A DNA stretch of 58,151 bases from Thiocapsa sp. (GCF_022340925.1 NZ_JAJDNA010000102.1:1-58151), one strand, 5' to 3'. Positions 28,246 through 37,918 are shown, counted from the first letter of the stretch. Notes: a model not told the origin generated them from the letters alone. Program-made: numbers and translations.

Positions 28246-29976
28246 TCAGAGCAGCAACTGGCGGATGTCTCCGAGCAGCTCCCCGAGCAGGGTGGTGAAG
28301 CGGGCCCCGTCCGCTCCGTCCACGACCCGGTGGTCGTAGGACAGTGCCAACGGCAGCATCAGGCGCGGCGCGAACTCACGCCCGTCCCAGATCGGCTTGG
28401 TCGCCGCGCGTGATACCCCGAGGATGGCGACCTCCGGCGCATTGACGATGGGCGTAAAGGCGGTCCCGCCGATGCCGCCGAGGCTGGAGATGGAAAAACA
28501 GCCGCCTTGCATGTCGCCTGGCAGTAGCTTTCCAGCGCGCGCCTTGTCGCTGAGGTCGGCCAGTTCCTCCGCCAGCGCGTAGATCCCTTTCTTGTCAACG
28601 TCTCGCACCACCGGGACGACCAGGCCCTGAGGCGTGTCGACCGCGACACCGATATGGGTGAAGTGCTTGAGAATCAGCTGCTCACCATCGCCGCTCAGTG
28701 ATGCCTTGAGGATCGGCATCCGGGTCAGGCTGGTTGCCACCGCCTTGAGCAGAAAGGGGAGAAAGGTCAGCTTGATGCCTCTGGCAGCGGCTTGGGCCTT
28801 CTGCTCGTTGCGGAACGACTCCAACGCGGTGATGTCCGCCTCGTCGAGCTGCGTGACATGAGGCACCGAGAGCCAGCATCGGTGAAGGTGGCGACCGCTG
28901 AGCTTCTTGATGCGCGGGAGCTCGGTGACCTCGACCGCACCGAACTTGGCGAAATCGATCTCCGGGGACGCGGGGAGTGCAAAGGGGAGTGCGGCCCCCG
29001 CGCCTGGCTCGACGCCTTGCGCGAGGGACTGTTTCACGAATCCCTGCACGTCTTCCTTGACGACGCGGCCTTTCGGCCCGGAACCCTTCACCTGCGCGAG
29101 GTCGACACCGAGCTCCCGGGCAAAGCGTCGCACGGCCGGGCTCGCGTGCGGCTTGCGGCCTTTGGCGATGGCGGCCATGTCCTCCGGACGCGGAAGCACG
29201 GGCGCGGGGCGGCGCTCCGGCTCGCCTGGTGCCCGGGTCCGCCCCTCCCGACCGGACGCCGGCTTGGGGGTGGCCGCCGGCGCTTGGGATGCCTCGAGCT
29301 CCTCCGGCGTGGTCGTCCGCATCCGCTCGAGCGCCTCTGCGACCCCTTTGGTCTCGCCGGGCGCGTCGCTGCGCAGCGTCAGGATCAGGTCGCCCTGGTT
29401 TAGGGTGTCGCCTAGCTTGACCGCCAGCTCCTCGACGACGCCGGCGCTCGGGGACGGGATCTCCATGGTCGCCTTGTCGCTCTCCAAGGTCAGCAGCGAC
29501 TGGTCGACCTGGATGCGATCGCCCGGGCCGACGAGCACCTCGACCACGGGTATGTCAGAGAAGTCGCCGATATCCGGCAGGACAACTGAGATGCTCTCGC
29601 CGGAGGCTGCGCGGGGCAGGGGGCCGCGCGGCTCGGGCGTCTGCCGGTCGGCCCGGGGCTGTTCCGGAGCTGCTGCTTCCGCGGTCCGGTTTGCTGAGGG
29701 GGTTGCAGCCGCCTCCGACTGGGTCGCTGGCTCTTGGTCGGTCTCCAGCGCCAGGACGGCGTCGCCCTGGCTGATGCGGTCGCCGACCTTGGTCTTGATC
29801 TCCCGGACGATACCCCCTTTCGGAGAGGGGATCTCGATGGTCGCCTTGTCGCTCTCCAAGGTCAGCAATGACTGCTCGGCTTGGATCCGGTCGCCGGGTG
29901 CGACCAGGACCTCGATGACCTCAACCTCGGAGAAGTCACCGATGTCGGGCAGCAGGATGTCTTCGACGGTTGCCAC
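28246..29976 (-). CDS. aceF: dihydrolipoamide acetyltransferase (pyruvate dehydrogenase E2)
   Basis: E2 is the core of the pyruvate dehydrogenase complex and transfers acetyl groups from lipoate to CoA. The 576-aa protein has two lipoyl domains (about residues 1-80 and 115-195), each with an ESDKAT lipoylation site. A Pro/Ala-rich linker and the peripheral-subunit-binding domain (HASPAVRRFARELGVDL) follow. The catalytic domain ends with the SYDHRVVDGADGARF motif. The start is a GTG at 29976 with a full AGGAGG site. It follows aceE by 36 bp. Confidence 0.96.
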   Translation of the reverse strand: MATVEDILLPDIGDFSEVEVIEVLVAPGDRIQAEQSLLTLESDKATIEIPSPKGGIVREIKTKVGDRISQGDAVLALETDQEPATQSEAAATPSANRTAEAAAPEQPRADRQTPEPRGPLPRAASGESISVVLPDIGDFSDIPVVEVLVGPGDRIQVDQSLLTLESDKATMEIPSPSAGVVEELAVKLGDTLNQGDLILTLRSDAPGETKGVAEALERMRTTTPEELEASQAPAATPKPASGREGRTRAPGEPERRPAPVLPRPEDMAAIAKGRKPHASPAVRRFARELGVDLAQVKGSGPKGRVVKEDVQGFVKQSLAQGVEPGAGAALPFALPASPEIDFAKFGAVEVTELPRIKKLSGRHLHRCWLSVPHVTQLDEADITALESFRNEQKAQAAARGIKLTFLPFLLKAVATSLTRMPILKASLSGDGEQLILKHFTHIGVAVDTPQGLVVPVVRDVDKKGIYALAEELADLSDKARAGKLLPGDMQGGCFSISSLGGIGGTAFTPIVNAPEVAILGVSRAATKPIWDGREFAPRLMLPLALSYDHRVVDGADGARFTTLLGELLGDIRQLLL

Positions 29977-30012
29977 GCTCTGTCCTCCTGGGCCTCTGGT
30001 TTATCGGGTGCC

Positions 30013-32667
30013 TCAAATCGTCACCGGGTTGGGTTTTTCCGGGTCGATGCGGTATTTCCGAATGGCCTCGGAGACCGTCGCGGTCGGGATTTCGCCATCG
30101 TCGGCCAATGCCTTGAGCGCGGCGACGGCGACAAAATAACGGTTGACCTCAAAGAACTTCCTGAGTTGGCTGCGCATGTCGCTCCGACCGAAACCGTCCG
30201 TGCCCAACACCAGATAGCGCCGCGGGACATAGGGGCGGATCTGGTCGGCATAGGTCCGGACATAGTCCGTGGCCGCGATGATCGGGCCGCGGGTCCCGGC
30301 CAGCTGTGCCTCGACATGGTTGGTCCGCTGCGGCTGATCGGGGTGAAGCATATTCCAGCGCTCGACGTCGATGCCTTCCCGTCTGAGCTCGTTGAAACTG
30401 GTCACGCTCCAGACGTCGGCGCCGATATCGAAGTCCTTGGCGAGAAGCTCGGCGCCGGCCAGGACCTCGCGCAGGATGGTTCCCGCGCCGAGGAGCTGCA
30501 CCCGATGCGTGTAATCCTCGCCCTGGTGGACCGGGTACATGCCTTTGAGGATCCCGGTCTCGGCCCCCGCGGGGAGGGGCGGCTGGGGATAGTTTTCGTT
30601 CATCGCCGTGATGTAGTAGAAGCAGCTCTCCTGTTCCTCATACATGCGGCGCAGACCGTCCTGAACGATGACCACAAGCTCGTAGGCGTAGGCCGGATCG
30701 TAGGCGATACAGTTCGGGATGGTCGAGGCGACCAGCAGGCTGTGACCATCCTGGTGCTGCAGGCCCTCGCCGGCCAAGGTGGTCCGCCCCGCGGTCCCTC
30801 CGATGAGGAATCCCCTGGCCTGCATGTCGCCGGCTGCCCATGCCAGGTCCCCGATGCGCTGGAAACCAAACATGGAGTAGTAGATGTAGAAGGGGATCAT
30901 GCTCTGCCCGTGATTGGCGTAGGCGGTGGCTGCCGCGATCCAGGATGACATGGCGCCGGCCTCGTTGATGCCTTCCTGCAGGATCTGCCCCTTCTTATCC
31001 TCGCGGTAGTACATCACCTGATCCGCATCCACGGGCTCGTAGAGCTGACCGATCGAGGAGTAGATGCCGAGCTGGCGGAACATCCCCTCCATGCCGAAGG
31101 TGCGCGCCTCGTCCGGAACGATCGGCACCAGGTAGGGACCGATCTGTTTGTCGCGCACCAGGATCGTCATCAGGCGTACGAGGGCCATGGTGGTCGACAT
31201 CTCCTTGTCCCCGCTTCCCTCCAACAGGGGCTTGAAGGCGTCCAGCCCAGGCACCGTGAGCGGGGGAGCCGCGTCCTGTCGGGCGGGAAGAAACCCTCCC
31301 AGCCGCTCGCGAACCTCGTGCATGTACTGAATCTCCGGACTGTCCTGCGGCGGCCTGTAGAAGGGTGCGGCGCCGATCTGGTCGTCGGAGATCGGGATAT
31401 TGAAACGGTCGCGGAAGGCCTTGAGGTGGGTCTCGCCCATCTTTTTCTGGGAGTGGGTGATATTCATTCCCTCCCCGGCGACACCCATCCCGTACCCCTT
31501 GACGGTCTTTGCGAGAATCACTGTTGGTTTTCCGCTGGCCCTGCTGGCTGCCGCATAGGCGGCGTAGACCTTTACCGGGTCATGTCCGCCGCGGTTGAGC
31601 CGCCAGATGTCCTCGTCGGTCATGTTCGCGACCATGTCCTTGAGCTCCGGGTACTTGCCGAAGAAATGCTCGCGGGTGTAGGCGCCGCCCTTGGCCTTAT
31701 AGGCCTGGTAGTCGCCGTCTACACACTCCTCCATCCGCTTGAGCAGCAGCCCTTGCTTGTCGCGGGCGAGCAGAGGGTCCCAGTAGCTGCCCCAGACGAC
31801 CTTGATCACGTCCCACCCGGCCCCGCGGAAGACCGCCTCCAGCTCCTGGATGATCTTGCCATTGCCGCGCACGGGTCCGTCCAGGCGCTGCAGGTTGCAG
31901 TTGACGACGAAGACGAGATTATCCAGGCGCTCGCGGGCCGCCAACGAGATGGCGCCGAGCGACTCAGGCTCATCCATCTCACCGTCGCCGAGGAAGGCCC
32001 AGACCTTGCGGCCGGTGGTATTGACCAGCCCGCGATCGTTCAGGTAGCGCATGAAGCGCGCTTGGTAGATCGCCATGATGGGTCCCAGCCCCATCGACAC
32101 GGTCGGGAACTGCCAGAAGCTCGGCATCAGCCAGGGATGGGGGTAGGAGGACAGCCCGTTGCCGTCCACCTCCTGACGGAAGTTATAGAGCTGCTCCTCG
32201 CTGATGCGTCCCTCGAGAAAGGCGCGCGCATAGATCCCGGGGGCCACATGACCCTGAAAGAAGATCAGGTCCCCGCCATGATCCCTGGTGCGGGCATGAA
32301 AGAAATGGTTGTAGCCGACATCGATCAGGGTCGCCGAGGAGGCGAAGCTCGAAATGTGGCCGCCCAGCTCGGTCGAGAGGCGGTTGGCCTGGACCACCAT
32401 CGCCATGGCATTCCAGCGCACGAACGAGCGGATGCGCCGCTCCATCGCGCGATCGCCGGGAAACCGCTCCTGCTGTTGGACCGGTATGGTGTTGACGTAG
32501 GCGGTATTGGCGGTGAAGGGCAGGTAGGCCCCCGAGCGGCGTGCCTTGTCGATCAGCCGCTCCAGCAGAAAATGGGCGCGCTCGACGCCCTCGTTCTCGA
32601 GCACGGCCTCGAGCGAATCGAGCCATTCCTGCGTCTCTTGAGGATCGATATCGGGCTTGTTGGTCAT
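30013..32667 (-). CDS. aceE: pyruvate dehydrogenase E1 component, homodimeric type
   Basis: AceE decarboxylates pyruvate with thiamine diphosphate and reductively acetylates the lipoyl groups of AceF. The 884-aa length and single-chain organisation are those of the gammaproteobacterial AceE. The thiamine-diphosphate signature GDGEMDEPES appears near residue 230. Other visible family segments are DHGGDLIFFQGHVAPGIYARAF around residue 140 and YGMGVAGEG near 395. It is the first gene of aceE-aceF-lpdA. PdhR-type operators were not identified upstream. Confidence 0.97.
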   Translation of the reverse strand: MTNKPDIDPQETQEWLDSLEAVLENEGVERAHFLLERLIDKARRSGAYLPFTANTAYVNTIPVQQQERFPGDRAMERRIRSFVRWNAMAMVVQANRLSTELGGHISSFASSATLIDVGYNHFFHARTRDHGGDLIFFQGHVAPGIYARAFLEGRISEEQLYNFRQEVDGNGLSSYPHPWLMPSFWQFPTVSMGLGPIMAIYQARFMRYLNDRGLVNTTGRKVWAFLGDGEMDEPESLGAISLAARERLDNLVFVVNCNLQRLDGPVRGNGKIIQELEAVFRGAGWDVIKVVWGSYWDPLLARDKQGLLLKRMEECVDGDYQAYKAKGGAYTREHFFGKYPELKDMVANMTDEDIWRLNRGGHDPVKVYAAYAAASRASGKPTVILAKTVKGYGMGVAGEGMNITHSQKKMGETHLKAFRDRFNIPISDDQIGAAPFYRPPQDSPEIQYMHEVRERLGGFLPARQDAAPPLTVPGLDAFKPLLEGSGDKEMSTTMALVRLMTILVRDKQIGPYLVPIVPDEARTFGMEGMFRQLGIYSSIGQLYEPVDADQVMYYREDKKGQILQEGINEAGAMSSWIAAATAYANHGQSMIPFYIYYSMFGFQRIGDLAWAAGDMQARGFLIGGTAGRTTLAGEGLQHQDGHSLLVASTIPNCIAYDPAYAYELVVIVQDGLRRMYEEQESCFYYITAMNENYPQPPLPAGAETGILKGMYPVHQGEDYTHRVQLLGAGTILREVLAGAELLAKDFDIGADVWSVTSFNELRREGIDVERWNMLHPDQPQRTNHVEAQLAGTRGPIIAATDYVRTYADQIRPYVPRRYLVLGTDGFGRSDMRSQLRKFFEVNRYFVAVAALKALADDGEIPTATVSEAIRKYRIDPEKPNPVTI

Positions 32668-32910
32668 GATGCTTCCCGGAAGGCGGTCGAGACGGGCAAA
32701 GCGCGAAGTATATCAGCGCCGCGAGCACGCAATGCTAAGAATTCAGGTCATCAATGGGAGGGTGCTTGACGGGGTTACGATGATGCACCTCCCGTCGATA
32801 ACCCGGCTCGCCGGGCGGATGCGCGCGGCTCGACAAGGATGTGGACGCAGCAGCGCGACCGGGCGGACCAGACGACGCGGCCCGGATGCGGGAAATGGGC
32901 GGGAAAGACG

Positions 32911-32931
32911 ACCGGGGCGCGTGGCCCCGGT
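32911..32931 (-). terminator. probable transcription terminator hairpin of the EF-G-like gene
   Basis: A perfect 8-bp stem (ACCGGGGC / GCCCCGGT, 5-nt loop) begins 12 bp past the stop codon. The tail (CGTCTTT) is only weakly U-rich, so efficiency is uncertain. Confidence 0.5.
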
Positions 32932-32943
32932 GGGTTCAACCGA

Positions 32944-34989
32944 TCAGTCGTCGGTCCGGTGGTAGGCTTCGGAGAGCTGCTTCTGGATCGCCGCCGGCAC
33001 CGTGTCGTAATGGCTGAGCTCGATGCTGTAGGTCCCCTCGCCGCCAGTGAGGGCCTTGAGGCGTGCGTCATAGCCGTCGAGCTCCGCGAGCGGCACCTCG
33101 CCTTCGATCACGATCCGCCCGCGGCTCTTGCTATCGCTTCCGTTGATGCGACCGCGCCGGGTGGAGAGATCACCCGCGAGATCACCCATGGCGGTCCCCT
33201 GGGCGGTGATCCGGATCTTGACGATCGGCTCGAGCAGAACGGGACGGGCCTTCTCGACTGCATCGATGAACGCCTTGCGTCCGGCGGTCGCAAATGCGAT
33301 GTCTTTGGAGTCGACCGGGTGGAACTTCCCGTCGTACACGGTGACGCGAATGTCGTGCATCGGGTAGCCGGCGATGGCGCCCTCTTCGAGCACCTGTCGC
33401 ACGCCCTTCTCGATGGAGGGGATGAAGTTGCCCGGGATCACGCCGCCGACGATGGCGTCGACGAACTCGAACCCGGCACCCCGCTCCAAGGGCTCGACCC
33501 GCAGATAGACTTCCCCGAACTGGCCGGCTCCTCCGGTCTGTTTTTTGTGACGGTGATGCCCTTCGGCCGGTGCGGTAATGGTCTCTCGATAGGGGATGCT
33601 GGGGGGGTGGGTCTCGACATCGACATGATACTGCTCCGAGAGGCGCCGTAGCAGGACGCGCAGATGCAACTCGCCGAGTCCCCGCATGACGGTCTCGTTC
33701 GCAGCGGCGTTGTGCTCGACATGGAAGCAGGGGTCCTCGGACTCCAGTTTGTGCAATGCGTCGGTCAGCTTCTGCTCATCGCCCCGTTTGCTCGTGTGGA
33801 TGGCAAGTCCGAACAAGGGAACCGGGCACTCGAGACTGGAGAGGTGGTGATGGTCCTCGTCGTGCGAGTCGTGGAGCACGGCGTCGAAGTGGATCTCGTC
33901 GACCCGCGCGACGGCCAGGATGTCGCCGGGGACGCCTTCGGGCACCTCGGTGAGCTCGGCGCCATGGAGTCGGAACAGATGGTTCACCTTGAAGGGCTTA
34001 CGGGCGTCGCCGATGAAGAGCTGGCTTTGCGCGGTGATCCGGCCCTGGTGTATGCGGAAGATCCCGAGCTTGCCGCGGAAGGGATCGTTGATGATCTTGA
34101 AGACGTGGGCGACGGCATGCAGAGTCGGATCGGGACGCACGGTCACCGGGGACATGGTGGCGCCTTCGCCCTTCAGGAAAGGCGGGGGGTTCCCTTCGGA
34201 AGGGTTCGGCATCAGACGTGTGATGATCTCGACCAGTGCGTCGATGCCGGCGCCGGTCGCCGCTGATACAAAGCAGATGGGAATCAGATGTGCCTCGCGC
34301 AGCGCCGCCTCGAACGGGTCATGCAGCTGCTCGGGCCTGAGCTCTTGCCCCTGCTCGAGATAGATCTCCATCAGCGCCTCGTCGACCTCGACCACCTGAT
34401 CAATGATCCGGTTGTGGGCCTCTTCAACGGAGGAGAAATCGGCGCCGTCGCCGCTGGGTTGGAAGAAACAGTCGATGACCCGCTTGCCGCCGTCCGCGGG
34501 CAGGTTGATCGGCAGGCATTCCGCGCCGAAGGTCTCGCGGATCTGCTCGGTGAGCTGACCCAGATCGACCTCGGGAGCATCGATCTGATTGACGATGATG
34601 ATGCGACAGAGGTTGCGGTTGTCCGCGGCCTTCATCATCCGCAGTGTCATCGGCTCGATGCCGGACTGCGCGCTGATGACGATGGCGGCCGTCTCCACCG
34701 CGGGGAGAACGGAGACGGCGCGCCCGAGGAAATCCGGGTAGCCGGGGGTGTCGATGAGGTTGACGTGCTTGTCTTGGGCGGAGAAGCTGGTGATGGAGGA
34801 GTCCAGGGAGTGGAGCAGCTCCTTCTCCATGGGGTCGAAATCGCACACCGTGGTCCCTTTGGTGACGCTGCCGGCGGTTGGGATCATGCCGGTCGCCGCG
34901 AGCAGCGATTCGACCAGCGTAGTCTTGCCGGATCCGGCATGACCGACCAAGGCAATGTTGCGGACGTCCTCGGCATTGTAATCAGACAT
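32944..34989 (-). CDS. fusA2: elongation factor G-like GTPase (second EF-G type)
   Basis: This 681-aa translation-factor GTPase has the P-loop GHAGSGKT at about residue 16, a DTPGYPDF motif and a NQID motif where canonical EF-G has NKxD. The EF-G domain II, III, IV and V order follows (HRHKKQTGGAGQFGEV is in domain IV). It belongs to the EF-G-like paralogue class found beside the regular fusA in many bacteria. It is monocistronic here, not in a ribosomal protein operon, which supports paralogue status. The ATG at 34989 follows an AGGATC-type site. The role of such paralogues is unsettled. Confidence 0.9.
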   Translation of the reverse strand: MSDYNAEDVRNIALVGHAGSGKTTLVESLLAATGMIPTAGSVTKGTTVCDFDPMEKELLHSLDSSITSFSAQDKHVNLIDTPGYPDFLGRAVSVLPAVETAAIVISAQSGIEPMTLRMMKAADNRNLCRIIIVNQIDAPEVDLGQLTEQIRETFGAECLPINLPADGGKRVIDCFFQPSGDGADFSSVEEAHNRIIDQVVEVDEALMEIYLEQGQELRPEQLHDPFEAALREAHLIPICFVSAATGAGIDALVEIITRLMPNPSEGNPPPFLKGEGATMSPVTVRPDPTLHAVAHVFKIINDPFRGKLGIFRIHQGRITAQSQLFIGDARKPFKVNHLFRLHGAELTEVPEGVPGDILAVARVDEIHFDAVLHDSHDEDHHHLSSLECPVPLFGLAIHTSKRGDEQKLTDALHKLESEDPCFHVEHNAAANETVMRGLGELHLRVLLRRLSEQYHVDVETHPPSIPYRETITAPAEGHHRHKKQTGGAGQFGEVYLRVEPLERGAGFEFVDAIVGGVIPGNFIPSIEKGVRQVLEEGAIAGYPMHDIRVTVYDGKFHPVDSKDIAFATAGRKAFIDAVEKARPVLLEPIVKIRITAQGTAMGDLAGDLSTRRGRINGSDSKSRGRIVIEGEVPLAELDGYDARLKALTGGEGTYSIELSHYDTVPAAIQKQLSEAYHRTDD

Positions 34990-35064
34990 CGGTGATCCTG
35001 TAGTGGCGTTGGGATGAGGTGGGGGGCGTTGCGCGGCACCCGTCGGGGTCATTTCAAAATCGAA

Positions 35065-35070
35065 ATTATA
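35065..35070 (-). promoter_or_regulatory. -10 box of the fusA2 promoter
   Basis: A perfect TATAAT on the minus strand lies about 75 bp before the fusA2 start. No good -35 box is visible at the usual distance, where a G-rich stretch lies. Confidence 0.5.
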
Positions 35071-35202
35071 CCGTAACTCACACCCCCCCCCGATCGTCTC
35101 ATCCGGCGGAATTCCCGTTGACGTCCGCCGTGGATCAATCGGGGCGGACGGACCGCCAGCGTGGGGGGGGGGATGCGGCGAGGCCAGCCGACGGGCTGAT
35201 AA

Positions 35203-35222
35203 AAAAAGGCGGCCGATCGGCC
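35203..35222 (-). terminator. strong rho-independent terminator of an unassigned minus-strand transcript
   Basis: On the minus strand GGCGGCC-GATC-GGCCGCC is followed directly by seven Ts. It lies upstream of fusA2, so it must end another minus-strand transcript, presumably an RNA read from the 35225-35535 region. Confidence 0.75.
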
Positions 35223-35557
35223 GCCGAAGGACGCACAGCTAGGGAGGGACAACTGTCGCTAGGGCGAAATCGTCCTCATGCATCTGAGCCGTCGTTCCAT
35301 GACCGCGAAGCCGTGCAGCCGGCCCACTACTGCAAGGCGAGGCAGGTGCCCGCTCGCCGCCCCGGACCGACTCGCCTCGGAAGCCTCGAAATGGACTTCA
35401 CCGCCCCAGCTTCTCCAATAGGGGGACCGGCGAAAACCCACAGGGCTGGCCGGATTCTCCGCGAAGGGGTTCCGGTTTCCCTTGCAACGCATGGCTACAA
35501 CCCCTATGCCATAGGTTGATTCACGATATAGGTTAGCACATGTCAGGAGACCCGAAG

Positions 35558-36043
35558 ATGCCAATGGCGCTCAAATCCGATGCCTTCGTCGACGGCGGCC
35601 CGATTCCGGTGCGATACACCTGCGAGGGCGAGGACATCTCCCCGTCCTTGTATTGGGAAGACCTTCCCGACGGAACCGAAAGCCTGGTCCTGATCGTCGA
35701 CGATCCGGACGCACCGGATCCGGCCGCGCCCAGGATGGTGTGGGACCATTGGATCCTCTACAACCTGCCGCCTGAGGGAACGCTGACGGAAGGGATGGTC
35801 TCCGCGTACCTGCCCGCGGGGACTGGCGAGGGGATCAACAGCTGGGGTCGCACGGGCTACGGCGGACCCTGTCCGCCGATCGGGCGTCACCGTTATTTCC
35901 ACCGCCTGTATGCCTTGGACACGCGTCTTCCGGGCGAGCTCGGGACGCCCACCAAGGACGCACTCCTACTGGCGATGGAGGATCACATCCTCGCCCGCAC
36001 GGAGCTGGTCGGGGTCTACGAAAAGGCCTCCGTCAAGGTCTGA
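35558..36043 (+). CDS. YbhB/YbcL-type phosphatidylethanolamine-binding family protein
   Basis: The 161-aa protein has the family motif DDPDAP (about residue 50), the WDHWILYNLPP segment and GRTGYGGPCPPIGRHRYFHRLYALD, which form the conserved anion-binding pocket. Bacterial members are mostly of unknown function. I chose the ATG at 35558 because an AGGAG site sits 7 nt before it; the ATG at 35540 lacks one. There is no signal peptide. The stop overlaps the convergent ccmI 3' end by 11 bp. Confidence 0.9.
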   Translation: MPMALKSDAFVDGGPIPVRYTCEGEDISPSLYWEDLPDGTESLVLIVDDPDAPDPAAPRMVWDHWILYNLPPEGTLTEGMVSAYLPAGTGEGINSWGRTGYGGPCPPIGRHRYFHRLYALDTRLPGELGTPTKDALLLAMEDHILARTELVGVYEKASVKV

Positions 36044-37421
36044 TACGGTCGATCGTTACTGCGATCTGTGCGGTCTGGTCGACGTCGATCGGCCCGGCTT
36101 CGCCCTCCAGATCACCGGACTGGGGTGTGGCCTGACCGCTTTTCGAGATGCGCGCACCGATCATGACCTGAGGAAAGCTCGACAGACTCATCGCAGGCGT
36201 CATCGCCATGCTGTCGTTCAGGGTCACCACCGCAGGCAGGTCCTTGACCTGTAAACGCTGCACCGCGAGCGGCATCGGCGGTCCGGCAACCGCGCGCGCG
36301 AACACGAAGACCACGTCTTCGGGGTCGGCGCGGGTCAGGATGGCCTCAGCCAACCTGACGTCTGCGGTCAGCGAGCGACCCGAGTCTTGTTGCGGGGTTT
36401 CACTGCCGACAGGGTCGATGACTTCCCCGCCCTGCACTGCCGGCGCCCCTTCCGACGGAGCTGTCGCCGCGGTGTCGACGCCCATGTCCTCGGGAGAGGC
36501 GGCAGGCGCTTGGGGTGAATCCCCGGTCGCCTGAGGCAGCCCTGGCGGCAGCGCGCCGGCGCGCGACCTCGCCTCGGCGATCATCGTGCGCACATCCTCG
36601 ACCTCCGGTGCATCCGGATCCATCTCGTCGAGGAGCCTTTGCCAGGCGGTGGCCGCGGCGTTGAATTGACCGCGCTGGTAATAGAGCATCCCCGACAGCC
36701 AGCGCGCGCTTGGGTTATCCGGCTCGATCGCGAGCACCTGCTCGATCAGCTGCGCGGGTTTCCCTTCCAAGCTGTTGTTGCTGTTGGCCGCGATGGCCTC
36801 AGCATAGGCGAGCGTGACGTCGGTCCGTTCGGGCGCCAGCGCATAAGCCTTGGAAACGGCCTCGAGTGCCCGTTCGGGCTGGCGCATCGTGAAATAGGTG
36901 CGCCCGATCATCAGCCAGCCCTCCAAGTTGTCCGGGTCCTGTTGCAGCCGCTCTTCAAGGCGCTCCACGAGCACCTCCAGCGGTGGCAGATCCTGGCCGG
37001 CTGGACTGGCGAGCGTCTTGCCCCGACCAGACGCGGTGCCCTCCAGGTGCGGGATCATCTCACGCTCGCCGAGCTCCAGGTACAGCGAGATCGCCGCCGC
37101 CGGCACCGCCACGGCCAGGACGAAGGCCAACCAGCGACCTTCCGATCGCCCGGGGCGTCTGACCGCGGCTGCCACGTCGCCTTGGACATCGCGCAAGAGG
37201 TCTCGCTCGAGGTCGCGCCGCGCCGCGGTGTACTGGCTCTGGTCGAGGGAACCGGCGGCCAGGTCGGCGTCGAGCTCACGGATCCGCTGGTTGAACACCT
37301 GGAGATTGAGCTCGTCCTGCTCCGGTGCGGAGGTCGGCGTCTCGGGGCGCAAGAGTGGCCAGGCGACAAAAAACAACGCCAGGCCCATCAGCCCGGCGGC
37401 CAGAATCCAGAAGATGGTCAT
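36033..37421 (-). CDS. ccmI: cytochrome c maturation protein CcmI
   Basis: CcmI is the apocytochrome-binding subunit of the heme ligation complex (with CcmF and CcmH). The 462-aa protein has two N-terminal membrane segments (about residues 5-25 and 98-118) flanking a cytoplasmic loop with a coiled-coil/leucine pattern. TPR-like repeats in the periplasm and a C-terminal domain follow. It is the last gene of the ccmABCDEFGHI operon and its start overlaps the ccmH stop as ATGA. It converges on the PEBP gene, with an 11-bp overlap. Confidence 0.9.
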   Translation of the reverse strand: MTIFWILAAGLMGLALFFVAWPLLRPETPTSAPEQDELNLQVFNQRIRELDADLAAGSLDQSQYTAARRDLERDLLRDVQGDVAAAVRRPGRSEGRWLAFVLAVAVPAAAISLYLELGEREMIPHLEGTASGRGKTLASPAGQDLPPLEVLVERLEERLQQDPDNLEGWLMIGRTYFTMRQPERALEAVSKAYALAPERTDVTLAYAEAIAANSNNSLEGKPAQLIEQVLAIEPDNPSARWLSGMLYYQRGQFNAAATAWQRLLDEMDPDAPEVEDVRTMIAEARSRAGALPPGLPQATGDSPQAPAASPEDMGVDTAATAPSEGAPAVQGGEVIDPVGSETPQQDSGRSLTADVRLAEAILTRADPEDVVFVFARAVAGPPMPLAVQRLQVKDLPAVVTLNDSMAMTPAMSLSSFPQVMIGARISKSGQATPQSGDLEGEAGPIDVDQTAQIAVTIDRIRP

Positions 37422-37918
37422 TCGCTTGTGTCTTGGTTGTTGCCGCTGGCGGCGAGCAGTCGTTGAAGACGGGCACGTTCGGCCTCGGTCAGCTCTTGCT
37501 CCGGCTCCGTCTTCTTGCGTCCAAGCGCCCGAAACAGCAGGAACCCGGCGAGGCCGAGGAAGAGGAACGGACCGAACCAGAGGATGTAGGTCGAGGGTTT
37601 GATCGGCGGCTCATAGAGGACGAAATCGCCGTATCGGTCAACCAGAAAGCTGATGATCTCCTCATCGGTCTGACCCTCCTGAATCATCCGGTAGACCTCC
37701 TTTCGGAGATCTTCCGCAACACCCGCCTGCGAGCTCGCAAGTGATTCGTTTTGGCACACCAGGCAACGCAACTTCCCGATCAGGTCCCGGAAGCTGTCGC
37801 GCTTGGCCTCGTCCTCGAAGGTGAACTCCTCGAGGGTGTAAGCAGACAGGTTGACGGATGTGAGCAGGCCGACGAGCGCAATCGCGGCGAGAGAGAGTGA
37901 GCGGGGGGGGCGGGTCAT
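37418..37918 (-). CDS. ccmH: cytochrome c maturation protein CcmH
   Basis: CcmH is a membrane-anchored periplasmic thiol-disulfide protein that reduces apocytochrome CxxCH cysteines. The 166-aa protein has a signal sequence (LAAIALVGLLTSVNLSA), the redox motif LRCLVCQNES near residue 50, and a C-terminal membrane anchor followed by a polar tail. It is the short CcmH form, with CcmI encoded separately. Its start overlaps ccmG (ATGA), and its stop overlaps ccmI. Confidence 0.95.
   Translation of the reverse strand: MTRPPRSLSLAAIALVGLLTSVNLSAYTLEEFTFEDEAKRDSFRDLIGKLRCLVCQNESLASSQAGVAEDLRKEVYRMIQEGQTDEEIISFLVDRYGDFVLYEPPIKPSTYILWFGPFLFLGLAGFLLFRALGRKKTEPEQELTEAERARLQRLLAASGNNQDTSE

Larger units (their letters stand above)
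34990..35557. other. spacer with fusA2 promoter, terminator and possible untranslated RNA
   Basis: This 568-bp region has no credible protein gene. It holds a -10 TATAAT for fusA2 on the minus strand (35065-35070) and two homopolymer tracts, C9 near 35083 and G10 near 35163. A minus-strand terminator lies at 35203-35222. About 300 bp of conserved-looking but unassigned sequence (35225-35535) follows, which that terminator would end. I could not match the latter to tmRNA, 6S RNA, RNase P RNA, SRP RNA or a riboswitch I know. Confidence 0.5.

Noticed and set aside
31318..32769. Plus-strand 483-codon frame opposite aceE
   Set aside because: It is a shadow of aceE; no family motif and no ribosome binding site.
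35225..35535. Possible tmRNA, 6S, RNase P or SRP RNA on the minus strand
   Set aside because: None of the conserved cores (tag or CCA end, 6S bubble, RNase P GAGGAAAGTCC, SRP GGAAGCAGCC) is present; only an unassigned RNA candidate remains.
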